A model generated the notes under the pieces. It was not told the origin of the DNA and ran no database searches. It saw only the letters and a program-made list of their open reading frames with translations. This document shows, piece after piece, positions 1 to 8,371 of a stretch of DNA of 32,630 nt. Source of the stretch: an uncultured Oscillospiraceae bacterium (lineage in GTDB: Bacteria > Bacillota > Clostridia > Oscillospirales > Oscillospiraceae); contig CAKTBC010000011.1 in the NCBI GenBank assembly GCA_934533005.1, positions 1-32,630 of the forward strand, given 5' to 3'. A program made the translations under genes and the position numbers. Numbering within the stretch: the first letter of the stretch is position 1; every line of letters starts with the position of its first letter.

Positions 1-129
1 CACGGCATCCCCAACGTTGCCAAGCTCCCGATCGATCCGCGTCTCGCCGCCTGCTCCGACGGCGGTCTCATGGAGGTATTCTCCGGCGACTGGCTCGACG
101 GCATGGCCGACGCCGTAGAGAAGCTCTGA
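1..129 (+). CDS. C-terminal end of an Mrp/NBP35-like P-loop ATPase (partial)
   Basis: Frame 1 is open from the first base to a TGA at 127-129 and gives 42 residues. The segment AKLPIDPRLAACSDGG, followed by an acidic stretch ending in DWLDGMADAVEKL, resembles the end of Mrp/NBP35-type iron-sulfur carrier ATPases, where a K(I/L)PIDP motif precedes a short acidic tail. The Walker motifs and any CxxC lie upstream of the window, so the family call rests on this tail alone. The GNAT gene follows after 9 bases, so the two are probably co-transcribed. A ParA/MinD-type relative is the main alternative. Confidence 0.6.
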   Translation, partial: HGIPNVAKLPIDPRLAACSDGGLMEVFSGDWLDGMADAVEKL

Positions 130-138
130 TCCTCTCTC

Positions 139-615
139 ATGGAGATACGCCAATTCGTTCCCGGGGAGGAACAGGCGCTCAGCCGCCTCGCGGCGCGGAC
201 GCTGCTGGAGTATAACAGCCGGCACACCGCCCCGGAGGAGGAGCCCTGGATCCCCCTGCTCGTGGAAAAATACCGTCCCGAGGCGATCCTCGGCTTTTCC
301 GAGGCCGGGCACACGTATGTGCTCTGCGACGGGGATACGCTCCTCGGCATGGGCGGCGTCCGCAAGACCGGGGACGATGAGTGTCTGATCTACGGTCTGT
401 TCCTCGCGCCGGAGGCCATCGGGAAGGGCTACGGCACCATGCTCTTTCACGCGCTGGAAAAGGACGAGCTCTATACGCAGTGCCGCCGCGCCTGGCTCAT
501 CCCCACCACGGCCGCGCTGGGCTTTTACGAAAAAATGGGCTACACCTATATGGACGGCTACCGCGTCCGCCGGAAGGATGACGGGCTGTTCTATATGGAA
601 AAGCATCTAAAATGA
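139..615 (+). CDS. GNAT-family N-acetyltransferase
   Basis: A 158-residue protein of normal length for a single-domain GNAT enzyme, which transfers an acyl group from acyl-CoA to an amine. The acetyl-CoA pyrophosphate loop is visible as IGKGYGTMLF (residues 94-103), after the strand ECLIYGLFLAPE (81-92). The segment ALGFYEKMGYTYMDGYRV (126-143) is the usual motif-B region with its conserved FYEKMGY. The substrate cannot be read from the sequence. The start lacks a strong Shine-Dalgarno site and lies 9 bases after the stop of the Mrp-like gene, which suggests translation coupled to, or at least co-transcribed with, that gene. A strong terminator follows immediately. Confidence 0.85.
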   Translation: MEIRQFVPGEEQALSRLAARTLLEYNSRHTAPEEEPWIPLLVEKYRPEAILGFSEAGHTYVLCDGDTLLGMGGVRKTGDDECLIYGLFLAPEAIGKGYGTMLFHALEKDELYTQCRRAWLIPTTAALGFYEKMGYTYMDGYRVRRKDDGLFYMEKHLK

Positions 616-620
616 AGGCT

Positions 621-660
621 TCTCCCCCGTGCGATCGCTCGCACGGGGGAGATTTTGTTT
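621..660 (+). terminator. Rho-independent terminator after the GNAT gene
   Basis: A 14-bp perfect stem (TCTCCCCCGTGCGA / TCGCACGGGGGAGA) with a TCGC loop is followed by TTTTGTTTT. It separates the Mrp/GNAT unit from the next operon. Confidence 0.85.
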
Positions 661-691
661 TCCCTGTCAAGGGCTTTTCAACGGAGGAAAA

Positions 692-1666
692 ATGCGGTAT
701 ACTTTTTCTGTATCTCTTAGAACAAGGAGCGATGCCGTTATGATGGAAGAATCGAGAGCGTTTCTGCGCACTCTGGGTCTGCCGGGGGGCGATCTGCATT
801 CTCTCCCGGCCTCGGAGGCGGCCTTCCCCGGCGGGGCGCAGTTCGGGCTCGAGATCCCCACGGTGAACACCGCCGCCGCCGCCAAAGCGCTGCTGCGCGA
901 AGCGCAGCGTCTCGGCATCACGGTCAACCGTATCGACGAAACACTCGGCGCCTTCCGTCACACACGCGCAGAGCTTATGGAATATGCCGCGCTCTGCCGC
1001 GACAACGGCGTCGCGCTCACGGTGTCGATCGGCCCGCGCGCGGCTTACGACACCTCCGCCACCCGCCTTTCGCGGCAGGGAGCCGTCATCGGCTACCGGC
1101 TGCGCGGCGAGGAGCAGCTCGTCCGCGCGCTCGAGGACGCGAAGCGCGTGTGCGATCTCGGCATCCGGGGCCTGCTCGTATACGACGAGGGGCTTCTCTG
1201 GGTTCTCAATGAGGCGCGCCGCGCCGGCGAGCTGCCCGCGGACACGGTGCTCAAGGCAAGCGCCCACTGCGGCCACGGGAACGGCGCGTCGTTCCGCCTG
1301 CTTGAGCGCTGCGGCGCGGACAGCATCAACCCCGTGCGCGATCTTTCGCTGGACATGCTCTGCGCGCTGCGCGCGAGTGTTTCCGTCCCGCTCGATATCC
1401 ACACCGACTGCCCGGAGGCATCCGGCGGGTTCATCCGCACCTACGAGGCGCCCGAGATCGTGCGCTGCTGCGCGCCGGTGTATCTCAAAACCGGCAACAG
1501 CGCTCTGGCCGCCCACGGCTCGCTGCCCACGGAGACGGACGCCGTGCGCATGGCGCAGCAGGCCGCCATCGTGATGGAAATGCTCGGTCGGTATCTCCCC
1601 GAAGCACGCCAGCTCAGCCGCGGCGAAGGCCACGGCCAGGTCGCCGAAGCGGAGGTTTGCGTATGA
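692..1666 (+). CDS. U32-peptidase-like TIM-barrel protein of unknown function
   Basis: A 324-residue protein. The ATG at 692 is chosen because GGAGG at 683-687 precedes it and upstream in-frame codons run into the terminator. The sequence alternates strands and helices like a TIM barrel. It has conserved-looking strand ends: LLVYDEG (161-167), SAHCGHGN (190-197), SINPVRD (211-217), PLDIHTD (233-239) and VYLKTGNS (263-270). The pattern recalls U32-peptidase-like or other radical-free barrel families in Clostridia, but I do not see the U32 signature pattern and would not claim proteolysis. The His/Cys cluster AHCGHGN could bind a metal or substrate. Its stop overlaps the start of the Ldh2-family gene (ATGA), so the two proteins are probably made together and act on related small molecules. 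Confidence 0.55.
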   Translation: MRYTFSVSLRTRSDAVMMEESRAFLRTLGLPGGDLHSLPASEAAFPGGAQFGLEIPTVNTAAAAKALLREAQRLGITVNRIDETLGAFRHTRAELMEYAALCRDNGVALTVSIGPRAAYDTSATRLSRQGAVIGYRLRGEEQLVRALEDAKRVCDLGIRGLLVYDEGLLWVLNEARRAGELPADTVLKASAHCGHGNGASFRLLERCGADSINPVRDLSLDMLCALRASVSVPLDIHTDCPEASGGFIRTYEAPEIVRCCAPVYLKTGNSALAAHGSLPTETDAVRMAQQAAIVMEMLGRYLPEARQLSRGEGHGQVAEAEVCV

Positions 1667-2712
1667 GAGAGCGCATTGACGCCGCCGCGCTGCGCGCCTT
1701 TTCCGAAGCTCTCTGCTGCGCCGCGGGGCTTTCAAAGCCGGACGCCGCGCTTTTATCCGACAGCATCGTCTTTGCCGAGTGCCGGGGCGTTACGTCGCAC
1801 GGGCTGCTGCGCCTGCCGCAGTACATTGCCCGGCTGCGCTCGGGCGCGACGGCAATAAACGTTCCGATGCCGTTCACGATGGAGTCCGGCGGTACGGCGC
1901 GGCTCGATGCGCAGAACGGTCTCGGCCAGCTTGCCGGACGGAAAGCCGCCGCCAAGGCGGAGGAGCTCGCCGCGACATACGGTGTTTCGTTCGTCGCGGT
2001 GGCAAACTCCAACCATTTCGGCACGGGTGCGTGGTATGCCATCCCCGCGGCACAGCGCGGCTATTTTGCCTTCAACATCTCTTCGGCGGCAAGCGCCATG
2101 GCGCCGCACGGCGCAGCGCAGCCGCTTCTCGGCACCGACCCGGTCGGGCTCGCGCTGCCGCGCGGCGATGGGAAAGCGCCCCTCGCGCTCGACATGGCGC
2201 TCTCCACCGTTGCTCGCGGCAAGATCCGCTATGCCGCGCTGAACGGCACCCCCATCCCTGACACCTGGGGCCTGGACGCGCACGGCGCGCCCACGACCGA
2301 CGCCTCCGCCGTTTTGCACGGCGGCACGCTCCTCCCCGCCGGAGGCGCGAAGGGCTCGGGGCTCGCGATTTTCATTGAGCTTCTCTGCGCCGTGCTCACG
2401 GGCAGCGGCGCGCTCGGCGGCGCGGGGCTGCTCTCCGATCTCACGCGCCCGGCGGGAACGGGGCACGTGTTCGGCTGCGTGGATATAAAGCGCTTTCTGC
2501 CGCTCGAAACCTTTGAACGCTTGTGTGAGGAAAGCCTCGCGCGCATCACCTCTCTCGCCCCGGCACAGCCGGGCGGCGAGGTGCTGCTCCCCGGCGAGCC
2601 GGAGGCGCGCCGCGCCGCCGAGAGTGCGGCCAACGGCGTGCCGGTCTCTCCGGCGCTTCGCGACACGCTCAACGCGCTCGCCGCAGAGCTCAGCTGCTCG
2701 GCAAGACTCTGA
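1663..2712 (+). CDS. Ldh2-family NAD(P)-dependent dehydrogenase (malate / L-lactate / sulfolactate type)
   Basis: A 349-residue protein of the Ldh_2 (PF02615) fold, close to the usual length. These enzymes oxidise 2-hydroxy acids such as malate, lactate, sulfolactate or ureidoglycolate with NAD(P)+. Visible family signatures are GVTSHGLLRLPQY (42-54), the catalytic-His segment SNHFG (His118), the DMALSTVARGKI strand, the nucleotide-side segment around GTPIPDTWGLD followed by PTTD, and GAKGSGLA. The ATG at 1663 overlaps the upstream stop and has GGAGGT at 1651-1656. A TTG two codons upstream is less likely. The exact hydroxy-acid substrate cannot be deduced. The coupled U32-like partner is the best clue to pathway but is itself uncharacterised. 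Confidence 0.82.
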   Translation: MRERIDAAALRAFSEALCCAAGLSKPDAALLSDSIVFAECRGVTSHGLLRLPQYIARLRSGATAINVPMPFTMESGGTARLDAQNGLGQLAGRKAAAKAEELAATYGVSFVAVANSNHFGTGAWYAIPAAQRGYFAFNISSAASAMAPHGAAQPLLGTDPVGLALPRGDGKAPLALDMALSTVARGKIRYAALNGTPIPDTWGLDAHGAPTTDASAVLHGGTLLPAGGAKGSGLAIFIELLCAVLTGSGALGGAGLLSDLTRPAGTGHVFGCVDIKRFLPLETFERLCEESLARITSLAPAQPGGEVLLPGEPEARRAAESAANGVPVSPALRDTLNALAAELSCSARL

Positions 2713-2763
2713 ATCTGACATTTTAAACCCTTTATACATTTTGGAAGGAGGACGTATCCCCCC

Positions 2764-5247
2764 ATGAAACTCCGCATTGACACCTCCCGCTCCTACGCAC
2801 TCGCGCTCGAAGGCGGCGGGGCGAAGGGCGCATACCAGATCGGCGCATGGAAAGCGCTGCGCGAGGCGGGCGTAAAGATCGACGCCGTCGCGGGTACCTC
2901 GGTCGGCGCGCTCAACGGCTCGCTCATCGTGATGGGCGATCTCGAAAAGGCAGAAAACATCTGGGAAAACATCCGCTATTCACAGGTCATGGACGTGGAC
3001 GACGAGACGATGTCGCGCCTTTTGAAGGGCGGCGTCAAGCTCGACGAGCTCGACGGCGTGGCGCAGCAGATGCTCGAAGTCGTGAAAAACCGCGGCTTTG
3101 ACGTTACACCGCTGCGCGAGTGGATCGCACAGGTCGTGGACGAGAAAACGGTGCGGGAGTCTCCCGTGGAGCTTTTCATCGACACATTCTCCCTCTCGGA
3201 CGGGAAGCTGCTCGAGCTGCGCGCCAAGGATCTGCCGGACGGCACGCTCTGCGACATGCTGCTCGCGAGCGCGTACCTCCCCGTGTTTCGCAGCGAAAAG
3301 CTCGGCGGCAAGCGCTACGCCGACGGCGGGCTGCGCGACGTTCTGCCGCTGCACGTGCTCATCGAGCACGGCTACAAGGACATTCTCGCGCTACGCCTCT
3401 TTGGCATCGGCGTGGAGCGCTCGGTGAAGATCCCGGAGGATACGCGCGTTTACACCGTGGAGCCCACCGCCGATCTCGGCAGCACGCTGGAATTTGAGCC
3501 GGCGCAGAGCCGGGAAAACCTGCGCGCCGGATATTACGACATGAAGCGCTTCCTCTATGGGCTGCGCGGCGCGAAATACTATGTGGACTGCGATTGGGAC
3601 GAGGCAAAGGCCCTCTCTCTCCTTTCGGACGCCGCCTCCGCCGGGGAGAGCGTCAGTCTGCGCACGCTCTGCGAAAAACAGCTCCCCGCGCTCGCCAAGC
3701 GGCTCGACGCCGAAAAGGGTGACTATATTGATCTCGCCGTGGCGCTTGTTGAAGCCGCGGCAGAACGAAAGGGCATTGATCCCTGGCAGATCGTCACGGC
3801 AGACGAACTGCTCGAGCTTGCCGGCGGCGGCGCGGAGCTCGCCGCGGCGTTTGCCGAGCCCGCTCCGGCGCGTAAGCTCGCCCGACAGGGCGCGACCGCG
3901 CGTCCCGCCCCGGCGCTTCTGGGGCGCAAGCGCGCCGCGCAGGGACGCCGCCGCCCGGACGGCGACGAGGGGCTGAATGTCTGCCTCATGAACGACTCGT
4001 TCCCGCCGGTCGTGGACGGTGTGGCGAACGCTGTGGTGAACTATGCGAAAATCCTCACCGAAACCGAGGGGCTCTGCGCCGTCGCGACGCCGGAGTATCC
4101 GGGCGTCGTGGACGACTACCCGTTCCCGGTCGTGCGCTATCCGAGCATCGATACTGCGAAAATGACCGGTTACCGCGCCGGAAACCCGCTCGCTCCGGCA
4201 GCGGTGGCAGAGCTCGCAGCGATGGATTTTGACATCATCCACACGCACTGCCCGATCGTCTCCACGATGCTCGCGCGCAGCCTGCGCGAGGCGATCGAAA
4301 AGCCGGTCGTATTCACCTATCACACGAAATTTGATATCGACATCGCCAAAGCCATCCGCGGCAAAACGCTGCAGGAAGCGGCGGTGAAGGTGCTCGTGAA
4401 CAACATCTCCGCGTGTGACGAGGTATGGGTCGTAAGCCGCGGCGCGGGCGAAAATCTCCGCTCGCTCGGCTACGCGGGCGACTATATCGTCATGCCGAAC
4501 GGCGTCGACCTGCCGCGCGGCAAGGCCTCCCCGGAAGCCGTAGAGGCGCTGAGCAAAAAATGGGCGCTGCCCGCCGACAAGCCGGTGTATCTCTTCATCG
4601 GGCGCATCATGTGGTACAAGGGGCTGCGCATCATTCTCGACGGGCTCAAAAAGGTGCGCGACGCCGGCGGCGATTTCTGCATGGTGTTCGTCGGCGACGG
4701 GCAGGACCGTCCCGCCGTGGAGGAATACGCCGCTCAGCTCGGCCTTACCGATCTCTGCCGCTTCACCGGCACCGAGCGCGACCGCGACACGATTCGCGCA
4801 TGGTACACGCGCGCCGATCTGCTGCTCTTCCCCTCGACGTTTGATACGAACGGCCTTGTCGTACGCGAGGCGGCGGCGTGTTCGCTCGGCAGTCTGCTCA
4901 TTGAAGGAAGCTGCGCCGCCGAGGGCATCACCGACGGCGACACCGGCATTCTCATCCCCGAAAACGGCGACGGGCTTGCCGCGGCGCTGCTGCGCGAGGG
5001 CGCGAACCGCGAGTATTTCGCCCGTATCGGCGAGACGGCCTCGGAGAAGATCTATCTCTCGTGGGAGGACAGCGTGAGAAACGCCCGCGCGCAGTACCGC
5101 AGCGTGATCGAGCGCTGGAATAGCGGCGAGCTGCCGCACCGGCGCACCACCGGCGTCGCAGAGCTCACCGGCGATGTTGCCGAGCTTATCAACCGCGCCC
5201 GCACCGGCTGGGACAAGGCCCGCGAGGCGCTGGACCGGTATCTGTAA
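2764..5247 (+). CDS. Fusion of a patatin-like lipase and a GT4-type glycosyltransferase
   Basis: An 827-residue single reading frame. Residues 10-270 are a patatin-like phospholipase: oxyanion loop GGGAKG (17-22), nucleophile elbow GTSVG with Ser46, and the DGG box with Asp187 completing the Ser-Asp dyad. A helical, Ala/Arg-rich linker spans about 275-400. Residues 403-785 are a GT-B glycosyltransferase of GT4 type: SFPPVVDGV loop (412-420), HTHCP (493-497), YHTKF (519-523), PNGVDLP (578-584), GRIMWYKGL (613-621) and the donor-site motif DTNGLVVRE (694-702), where the usual first Glu of EX7E is Asp. The GT part resembles 1,2-diacylglycerol glucosyl- or mannosyltransferases. I infer membrane-lipid or glycolipid remodelling. 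No signal peptide or transmembrane helix is visible, so it should act at the inner face of the membrane. The start has AAGGAGG at 2745-2751. Confidence 0.88.
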   Translation: MKLRIDTSRSYALALEGGGAKGAYQIGAWKALREAGVKIDAVAGTSVGALNGSLIVMGDLEKAENIWENIRYSQVMDVDDETMSRLLKGGVKLDELDGVAQQMLEVVKNRGFDVTPLREWIAQVVDEKTVRESPVELFIDTFSLSDGKLLELRAKDLPDGTLCDMLLASAYLPVFRSEKLGGKRYADGGLRDVLPLHVLIEHGYKDILALRLFGIGVERSVKIPEDTRVYTVEPTADLGSTLEFEPAQSRENLRAGYYDMKRFLYGLRGAKYYVDCDWDEAKALSLLSDAASAGESVSLRTLCEKQLPALAKRLDAEKGDYIDLAVALVEAAAERKGIDPWQIVTADELLELAGGGAELAAAFAEPAPARKLARQGATARPAPALLGRKRAAQGRRRPDGDEGLNVCLMNDSFPPVVDGVANAVVNYAKILTETEGLCAVATPEYPGVVDDYPFPVVRYPSIDTAKMTGYRAGNPLAPAAVAELAAMDFDIIHTHCPIVSTMLARSLREAIEKPVVFTYHTKFDIDIAKAIRGKTLQEAAVKVLVNNISACDEVWVVSRGAGENLRSLGYAGDYIVMPNGVDLPRGKASPEAVEALSKKWALPADKPVYLFIGRIMWYKGLRIILDGLKKVRDAGGDFCMVFVGDGQDRPAVEEYAAQLGLTDLCRFTGTERDRDTIRAWYTRADLLLFPSTFDTNGLVVREAAACSLGSLLIEGSCAAEGITDGDTGILIPENGDGLAAALLREGANREYFARIGETASEKIYLSWEDSVRNARAQYRSVIERWNSGELPHRRTTGVAELTGDVAELINRARTGWDKAREALDRYL

Positions 5248-5282
5248 AATAATAATTGGGAGAGACCGTTCTTCTCCTTATA

Positions 5283-5324
5283 AAAAGCATCTGCCCCGCG
5301 TTTTTCCGCGGGGCAGATGCTTTT
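5283..5324. terminator. Bidirectional terminator between the convergent patatin-GT and carboxypeptidase genes
   Basis: An 18-bp perfect stem, AAAAGCATCTGCCCCGCG pairing with its complement. A/T tracts on both flanks let it end transcripts from both directions. Confidence 0.85.
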
Positions 5325-5334
5325 CTTATGTATT

Positions 5335-6972
5335 TTACTTTTTTCCAAAGAACTCTTCAAAGTAGTCCCGCGTGGCGTCGCGGTCGGATGCATCCTTGGC
5401 GTCTTTCGTGTCCGGCACGGGACGGGTCGGCTCCTCGGGCGGCGAAACGGCCGGCCGCTCGCCGGTGACGCGCGTCGGCTCGTCCACGGCGGAGTCCGGC
5501 GTGAGCACCACGTCCTCGCGGTAACGGCTGCGCGGCGCGCCGGTCGTGGCGCGCACGCGGCGAGACTGCCGCAGCTCTTCTTCGTCGTCCTCCATGTCGA
5601 GCCGGACGGTACGCGCCATTTCCAGCCGCTTCTGGTAAGCGCGGCGCTTCGAGCGGTAGCGCACCACAACGAGAATGTATGTGGCAAAGAGCAGCACCAG
5701 CGCCCAGAACACCAGAATGACGCCCGGCGTGCGCAGCGTTTCGCGGAGCTGATCCTTCATGTACTCCATGCGCGAGAGATCGACCGAGGTGGTCGTAACG
5801 AGCGGCGAGGTGCCGAGCACCACGCCGTCGCGGATCACGCTGATCTCGCCGACGACCTGCCCCGCGCTGACCGGCGCGGTAAGACCGGCTTCGGCGATGT
5901 CCGGCGAGAGGGTGATCGTCCGCTCGATCGCCGCCAGGTCGGCGTCGTTCGGCAGGAAGGCGCGGATGGTCGTGCTCGCTCGGGCGGTGACGGTCTCGGC
6001 GTCCGCGCCCATCGCAACGGGAACCTCCGTCACGATCTCGGTGGATTTCAAAACGTCCTGATAGCTGAAGTTATTGAAGCCCCACTCGAAGAGCGTGCGC
6101 GTGTCGGCAAAGTTGCCGTAGTACCAGCTGCCGTCATCCTGCTGGTACGCCTCCGATTTGAGCACAACGGAAAGGAGCTTCACGCCGTCCTTCTCCGCGC
6201 TGGAGGCGAGACAGTATCCGGCGTCGTTCGTGTGGCCGGTCTTGATGCCCTTGGCATATTCATAGCCCCAGTCGCCCGGATAGAGGGGGTTGGTGGGGTT
6301 GACGAGTGAGTTCGTGCTTTCCAAAACGCGCTCGGAGGAGACGTTCGTGTCCGGCACCGTGTAGTTGATGGTGCTCGCGATCGTCATGAAAAGCTCGTGC
6401 TTGGCCGCCTCGCGCACAATGCGCGAAAAGTCCCAGGCGGTGGTATAGTGGTTCGCGTCGGGCAGACCGTGGGTGTTCGTGAAGTTCGTGTTGGTGCAGC
6501 CGAGCTCCGCGGCGCGGGAGTTCATGCGCGCGACAAAATCGGAGATCGAGCCGCTCACATACTGGGCGATCACGTTGCAGGCGTCGTTGGCCGAGGCGAC
6601 CATCGCGCAGTAGAGAAGGCTTTCGAGCGTCATCGTCTCCTGCTGCATGATGTACACGCTGCTGCCGCCGACGATCATGTCAAAATCAAACCCCGGCTGC
6701 GCCGTGACCGGGTCGGAGAGCGAGATCTTGCCGGATTCGATGTCCTCTACGGCGAGAAGAACGGTCATTACCTTCGTGAGCGAGGCCGGGTAGAGCCGCT
6801 CCTCGGCGTTTTTCGTATAGAGCACCGTTTCCTGATCGCCGTCCTCGGCGAGGAGCACGGCGGCGTACGTCGTGTTGATCCCCGGATCGTCGATCGCCAT
6901 GGCCGCGGGCGAAACGAGCCCCAGCGCGAGTGCGGCGATAAGAGCGCATATTGCAAAGCGGAATTTTTTCAT
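5335..6972 (-). CDS. D-alanyl-D-alanine carboxypeptidase (peptidase S11) with C-terminal membrane anchor and cytoplasmic tail
   Basis: A 545-residue penicillin-binding protein that trims the terminal D-Ala of peptidoglycan stem peptides outside the membrane. A signal peptide (1-26, cut near AMA) precedes the S11 domain with all three active-site motifs: SLTK (64-67), SAN (127-129) and KTG (244-246). A beta-rich PBP5-like C-terminal domain covers about 300-400. Instead of the usual amphipathic anchor there is a true transmembrane helix (417-437). About 105 charged, Pro-rich, probably disordered residues follow, predicted to be cytoplasmic. The MKKF start at 6972 fits the signal peptide. An ATG at 6990 is an alternative. 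A good sigma-A-type promoter lies just upstream. Confidence 0.92.
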   Translation of the reverse strand: MKKFRFAICALIAALALGLVSPAAMAIDDPGINTTYAAVLLAEDGDQETVLYTKNAEERLYPASLTKVMTVLLAVEDIESGKISLSDPVTAQPGFDFDMIVGGSSVYIMQQETMTLESLLYCAMVASANDACNVIAQYVSGSISDFVARMNSRAAELGCTNTNFTNTHGLPDANHYTTAWDFSRIVREAAKHELFMTIASTINYTVPDTNVSSERVLESTNSLVNPTNPLYPGDWGYEYAKGIKTGHTNDAGYCLASSAEKDGVKLLSVVLKSEAYQQDDGSWYYGNFADTRTLFEWGFNNFSYQDVLKSTEIVTEVPVAMGADAETVTARASTTIRAFLPNDADLAAIERTITLSPDIAEAGLTAPVSAGQVVGEISVIRDGVVLGTSPLVTTTSVDLSRMEYMKDQLRETLRTPGVILVFWALVLLFATYILVVVRYRSKRRAYQKRLEMARTVRLDMEDDEEELRQSRRVRATTGAPRSRYREDVVLTPDSAVDEPTRVTGERPAVSPPEEPTRPVPDTKDAKDASDRDATRDYFEEFFGKK

Positions 6973-7012
6973 TACAGACTTGGCCCCCATAAGTGTATGG
7001 CATAACAGAGGT

Positions 7013-7041
7013 ATTATAGCGGAAAACCACCGGAAATGCAA
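7013..7041 (-). promoter_or_regulatory. Sigma-A-type promoter of the carboxypeptidase gene
   Basis: On the minus strand TTGCAT (7036-7041), a 17-base spacer and a perfect TATAAT (7013-7018) end about 40 bases before the start codon. Confidence 0.65.
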
Positions 7042-7113
7042 CCTTTACCGGCGTTCCGATATCTGGAAGCGAAAGAAAAACCGTCCTCCGGCGGCCGTGT
7101 GCGCAAGAAAAGC

Positions 7114-7142
7114 TTGCAATATGGCGCTCTATAGTATAAAAT
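7114..7142 (+). promoter_or_regulatory. Probable promoter of efp
   Basis: TTGCAA (7114-7119), a 17-base spacer and TAAAAT (7137-7142) lie about 57 bases before the efp start. Overlapping TATAGT and TATAAA hexamers at 7130-7140 make the exact -10 uncertain. Confidence 0.5.
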
Positions 7143-7198
7143 ATTTCCGCTAAATAGTGGATACAAATAATATATTCACATACGAGGAGGAGTTTCCC

Positions 7199-7762
7199 AT
7201 GATTTCCGCAGGCGATTTTCGCAACGGAGTAACCTTTGAAATGGACGGCCAGGTCATGCAGGTCGTCGAGTTCCAGCACGTCAAGCCCGGCAAGGGCGCG
7301 GCGTTCGTGCGCACGAAGATGAAGAACGTCATCACCGGCGCCGTCGTCGAGACCAGCTTCAACCCCACCGCGAAGTTTGAGGAAGCGTTCGTTGAGCGCC
7401 GCAGCATGGAATATAGCTACAACGACGGCAACCTCTACTACTTCATGGATCCCGAGACCTACGAGCTCGAGCCCATCGACGAGAGCATGCTCTCTGACAG
7501 CTTCCGCTTCGTGAAGGAAAACATGGTCTGCACCGTCAGCTCCTACAAGGGCAAGGTGTTCGCGGTCGATCCCCCGACGTTCGTCGAGCTGACCATCACC
7601 GAGACCGACCCCGGCTTCGCCGGCAACACCGCCACCAACGCCACCAAGCCCGCCAAGCTGGAGACCGGCGCGGAGATCAAGGTCCCCCTGTTCCTCGAAG
7701 AGGGCGAGCGCATCAAGATTGACACCCGCACCGGCGAGTATCTCGAGCGCGCCAAGGGCTGA
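7199..7762 (+). CDS. efp: Translation elongation factor P
   Basis: A 187-residue protein of standard length that relieves ribosome stalling at polyproline runs. The start at 7199 (MISAGDF) has a strong GAGGAGGAG at 7184-7192, so upstream in-frame sequence is leader. Domain I carries the tip loop KPGKGAAF with Lys32. This is the Firmicutes-type modifiable lysine in a PGKG context, not the Arg32 of the rhamnosylated type. Domains II and III are complete and end with the typical GERIKIDTRTGEYLER. Which lysine modification occurs, if any, cannot be read here. The Zn-ribbon gene follows after 46 bases and is likely co-transcribed. Confidence 0.97.
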   Translation: MISAGDFRNGVTFEMDGQVMQVVEFQHVKPGKGAAFVRTKMKNVITGAVVETSFNPTAKFEEAFVERRSMEYSYNDGNLYYFMDPETYELEPIDESMLSDSFRFVKENMVCTVSSYKGKVFAVDPPTFVELTITETDPGFAGNTATNATKPAKLETGAEIKVPLFLEEGERIKIDTRTGEYLERAKG

Positions 7763-7808
7763 AAAGCCTTGTAACAACGTCCAACCATCAACAAAGGGAG
7801 GGTTTCTT

Positions 7809-8270
7809 ATGACGACATCCGAAAAAGTGGCCTATCTGAAGGGTCTTGCCGAGGGCATGGGCATTCAGGAGGACGGCGGCCAGGGCAAGCTGTTCCATGT
7901 CATCATCGACATTCTGGAAGATCTTTCTCTCGATCTCGCGGACACGAAGGACGCGCTGGTCGACCTGACCGACGGCGTGGAAGAGATCAACGACGATCTC
8001 GCCGAGCTCGAAAACGAGTTTTATGAGAGCCCCTGCTCCTGCTGCGGCGGAGACGATGAGGACGAGGAGTACGACGACGAGGACGAGGACGACACCGTCT
8101 TTTACTCCGTGGAGTGCCCGGGCTGCGGCTTCAAGCTGACCGTGGACGAGGACACGCTCGACGCGGGCTCCTTTGAGTGCCCGGAGTGCGGCGAAGTCAT
8201 CGACTTTGAAAACGCCGCCGTCGAGGAAGTCGTTTTCGACGACGAAGACGACGGGGACGAAAAAGACTAA
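7809..8270 (+). CDS. CD1247-like acidic protein with a C-terminal zinc ribbon
   Basis: A 153-residue, strongly acidic protein. The ATG at 7809 has AAAGGGAGG at 7793-7801. The N-terminal segment EKVAYLKGLAEGM, followed by a predicted coiled-coil helix rich in Asp/Glu (about 25-70), matches what I recall as the CD1247 N-terminal domain, common directly after efp in Clostridia. The C-terminal half has a CSCCGG knuckle, an acidic Asp/Glu run, and a rubredoxin-like ribbon with CPGCG and CPECG motifs about 25 residues apart that should hold one zinc. The function is unknown. Position and charge suggest a ribosome- or transcription-associated accessory role, which is only an inference. A terminator ends the unit. 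Confidence 0.75.
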   Translation: MTTSEKVAYLKGLAEGMGIQEDGGQGKLFHVIIDILEDLSLDLADTKDALVDLTDGVEEINDDLAELENEFYESPCSCCGGDDEDEEYDDEDEDDTVFYSVECPGCGFKLTVDEDTLDAGSFECPECGEVIDFENAAVEEVVFDDEDDGDEKD

Positions 8271-8293
8271 GTTCATAAGTTCAATAAAAACGA

Positions 8294-8323
8294 AAAGCCG
8301 GGGATTCTCTCCGGCTTTTTTTA
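8294..8323 (+). terminator. Terminator of the efp unit
   Basis: The stem AAAAGCCGG / CCGGCTTTT with a 9-base loop runs into a seven-T tract. Confidence 0.8.
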
Positions 8324-8371
8324 CAATCTATCCGCGCCGGTCCACAAGAAACAACAAGAAAGGCGATGACT

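Noticed and set aside
629..691. Upstream in-frame extension of the U32-like gene
   Set aside because: It overlaps the GNAT terminator, and a strong ribosome-binding site marks the ATG at 692.
3391..5139. Long open frame opposite the patatin-GT gene
   Set aside because: It is an antisense shadow caused by GC-rich codon use, with Arg/Ala/His-rich low-complexity translation and no motif.
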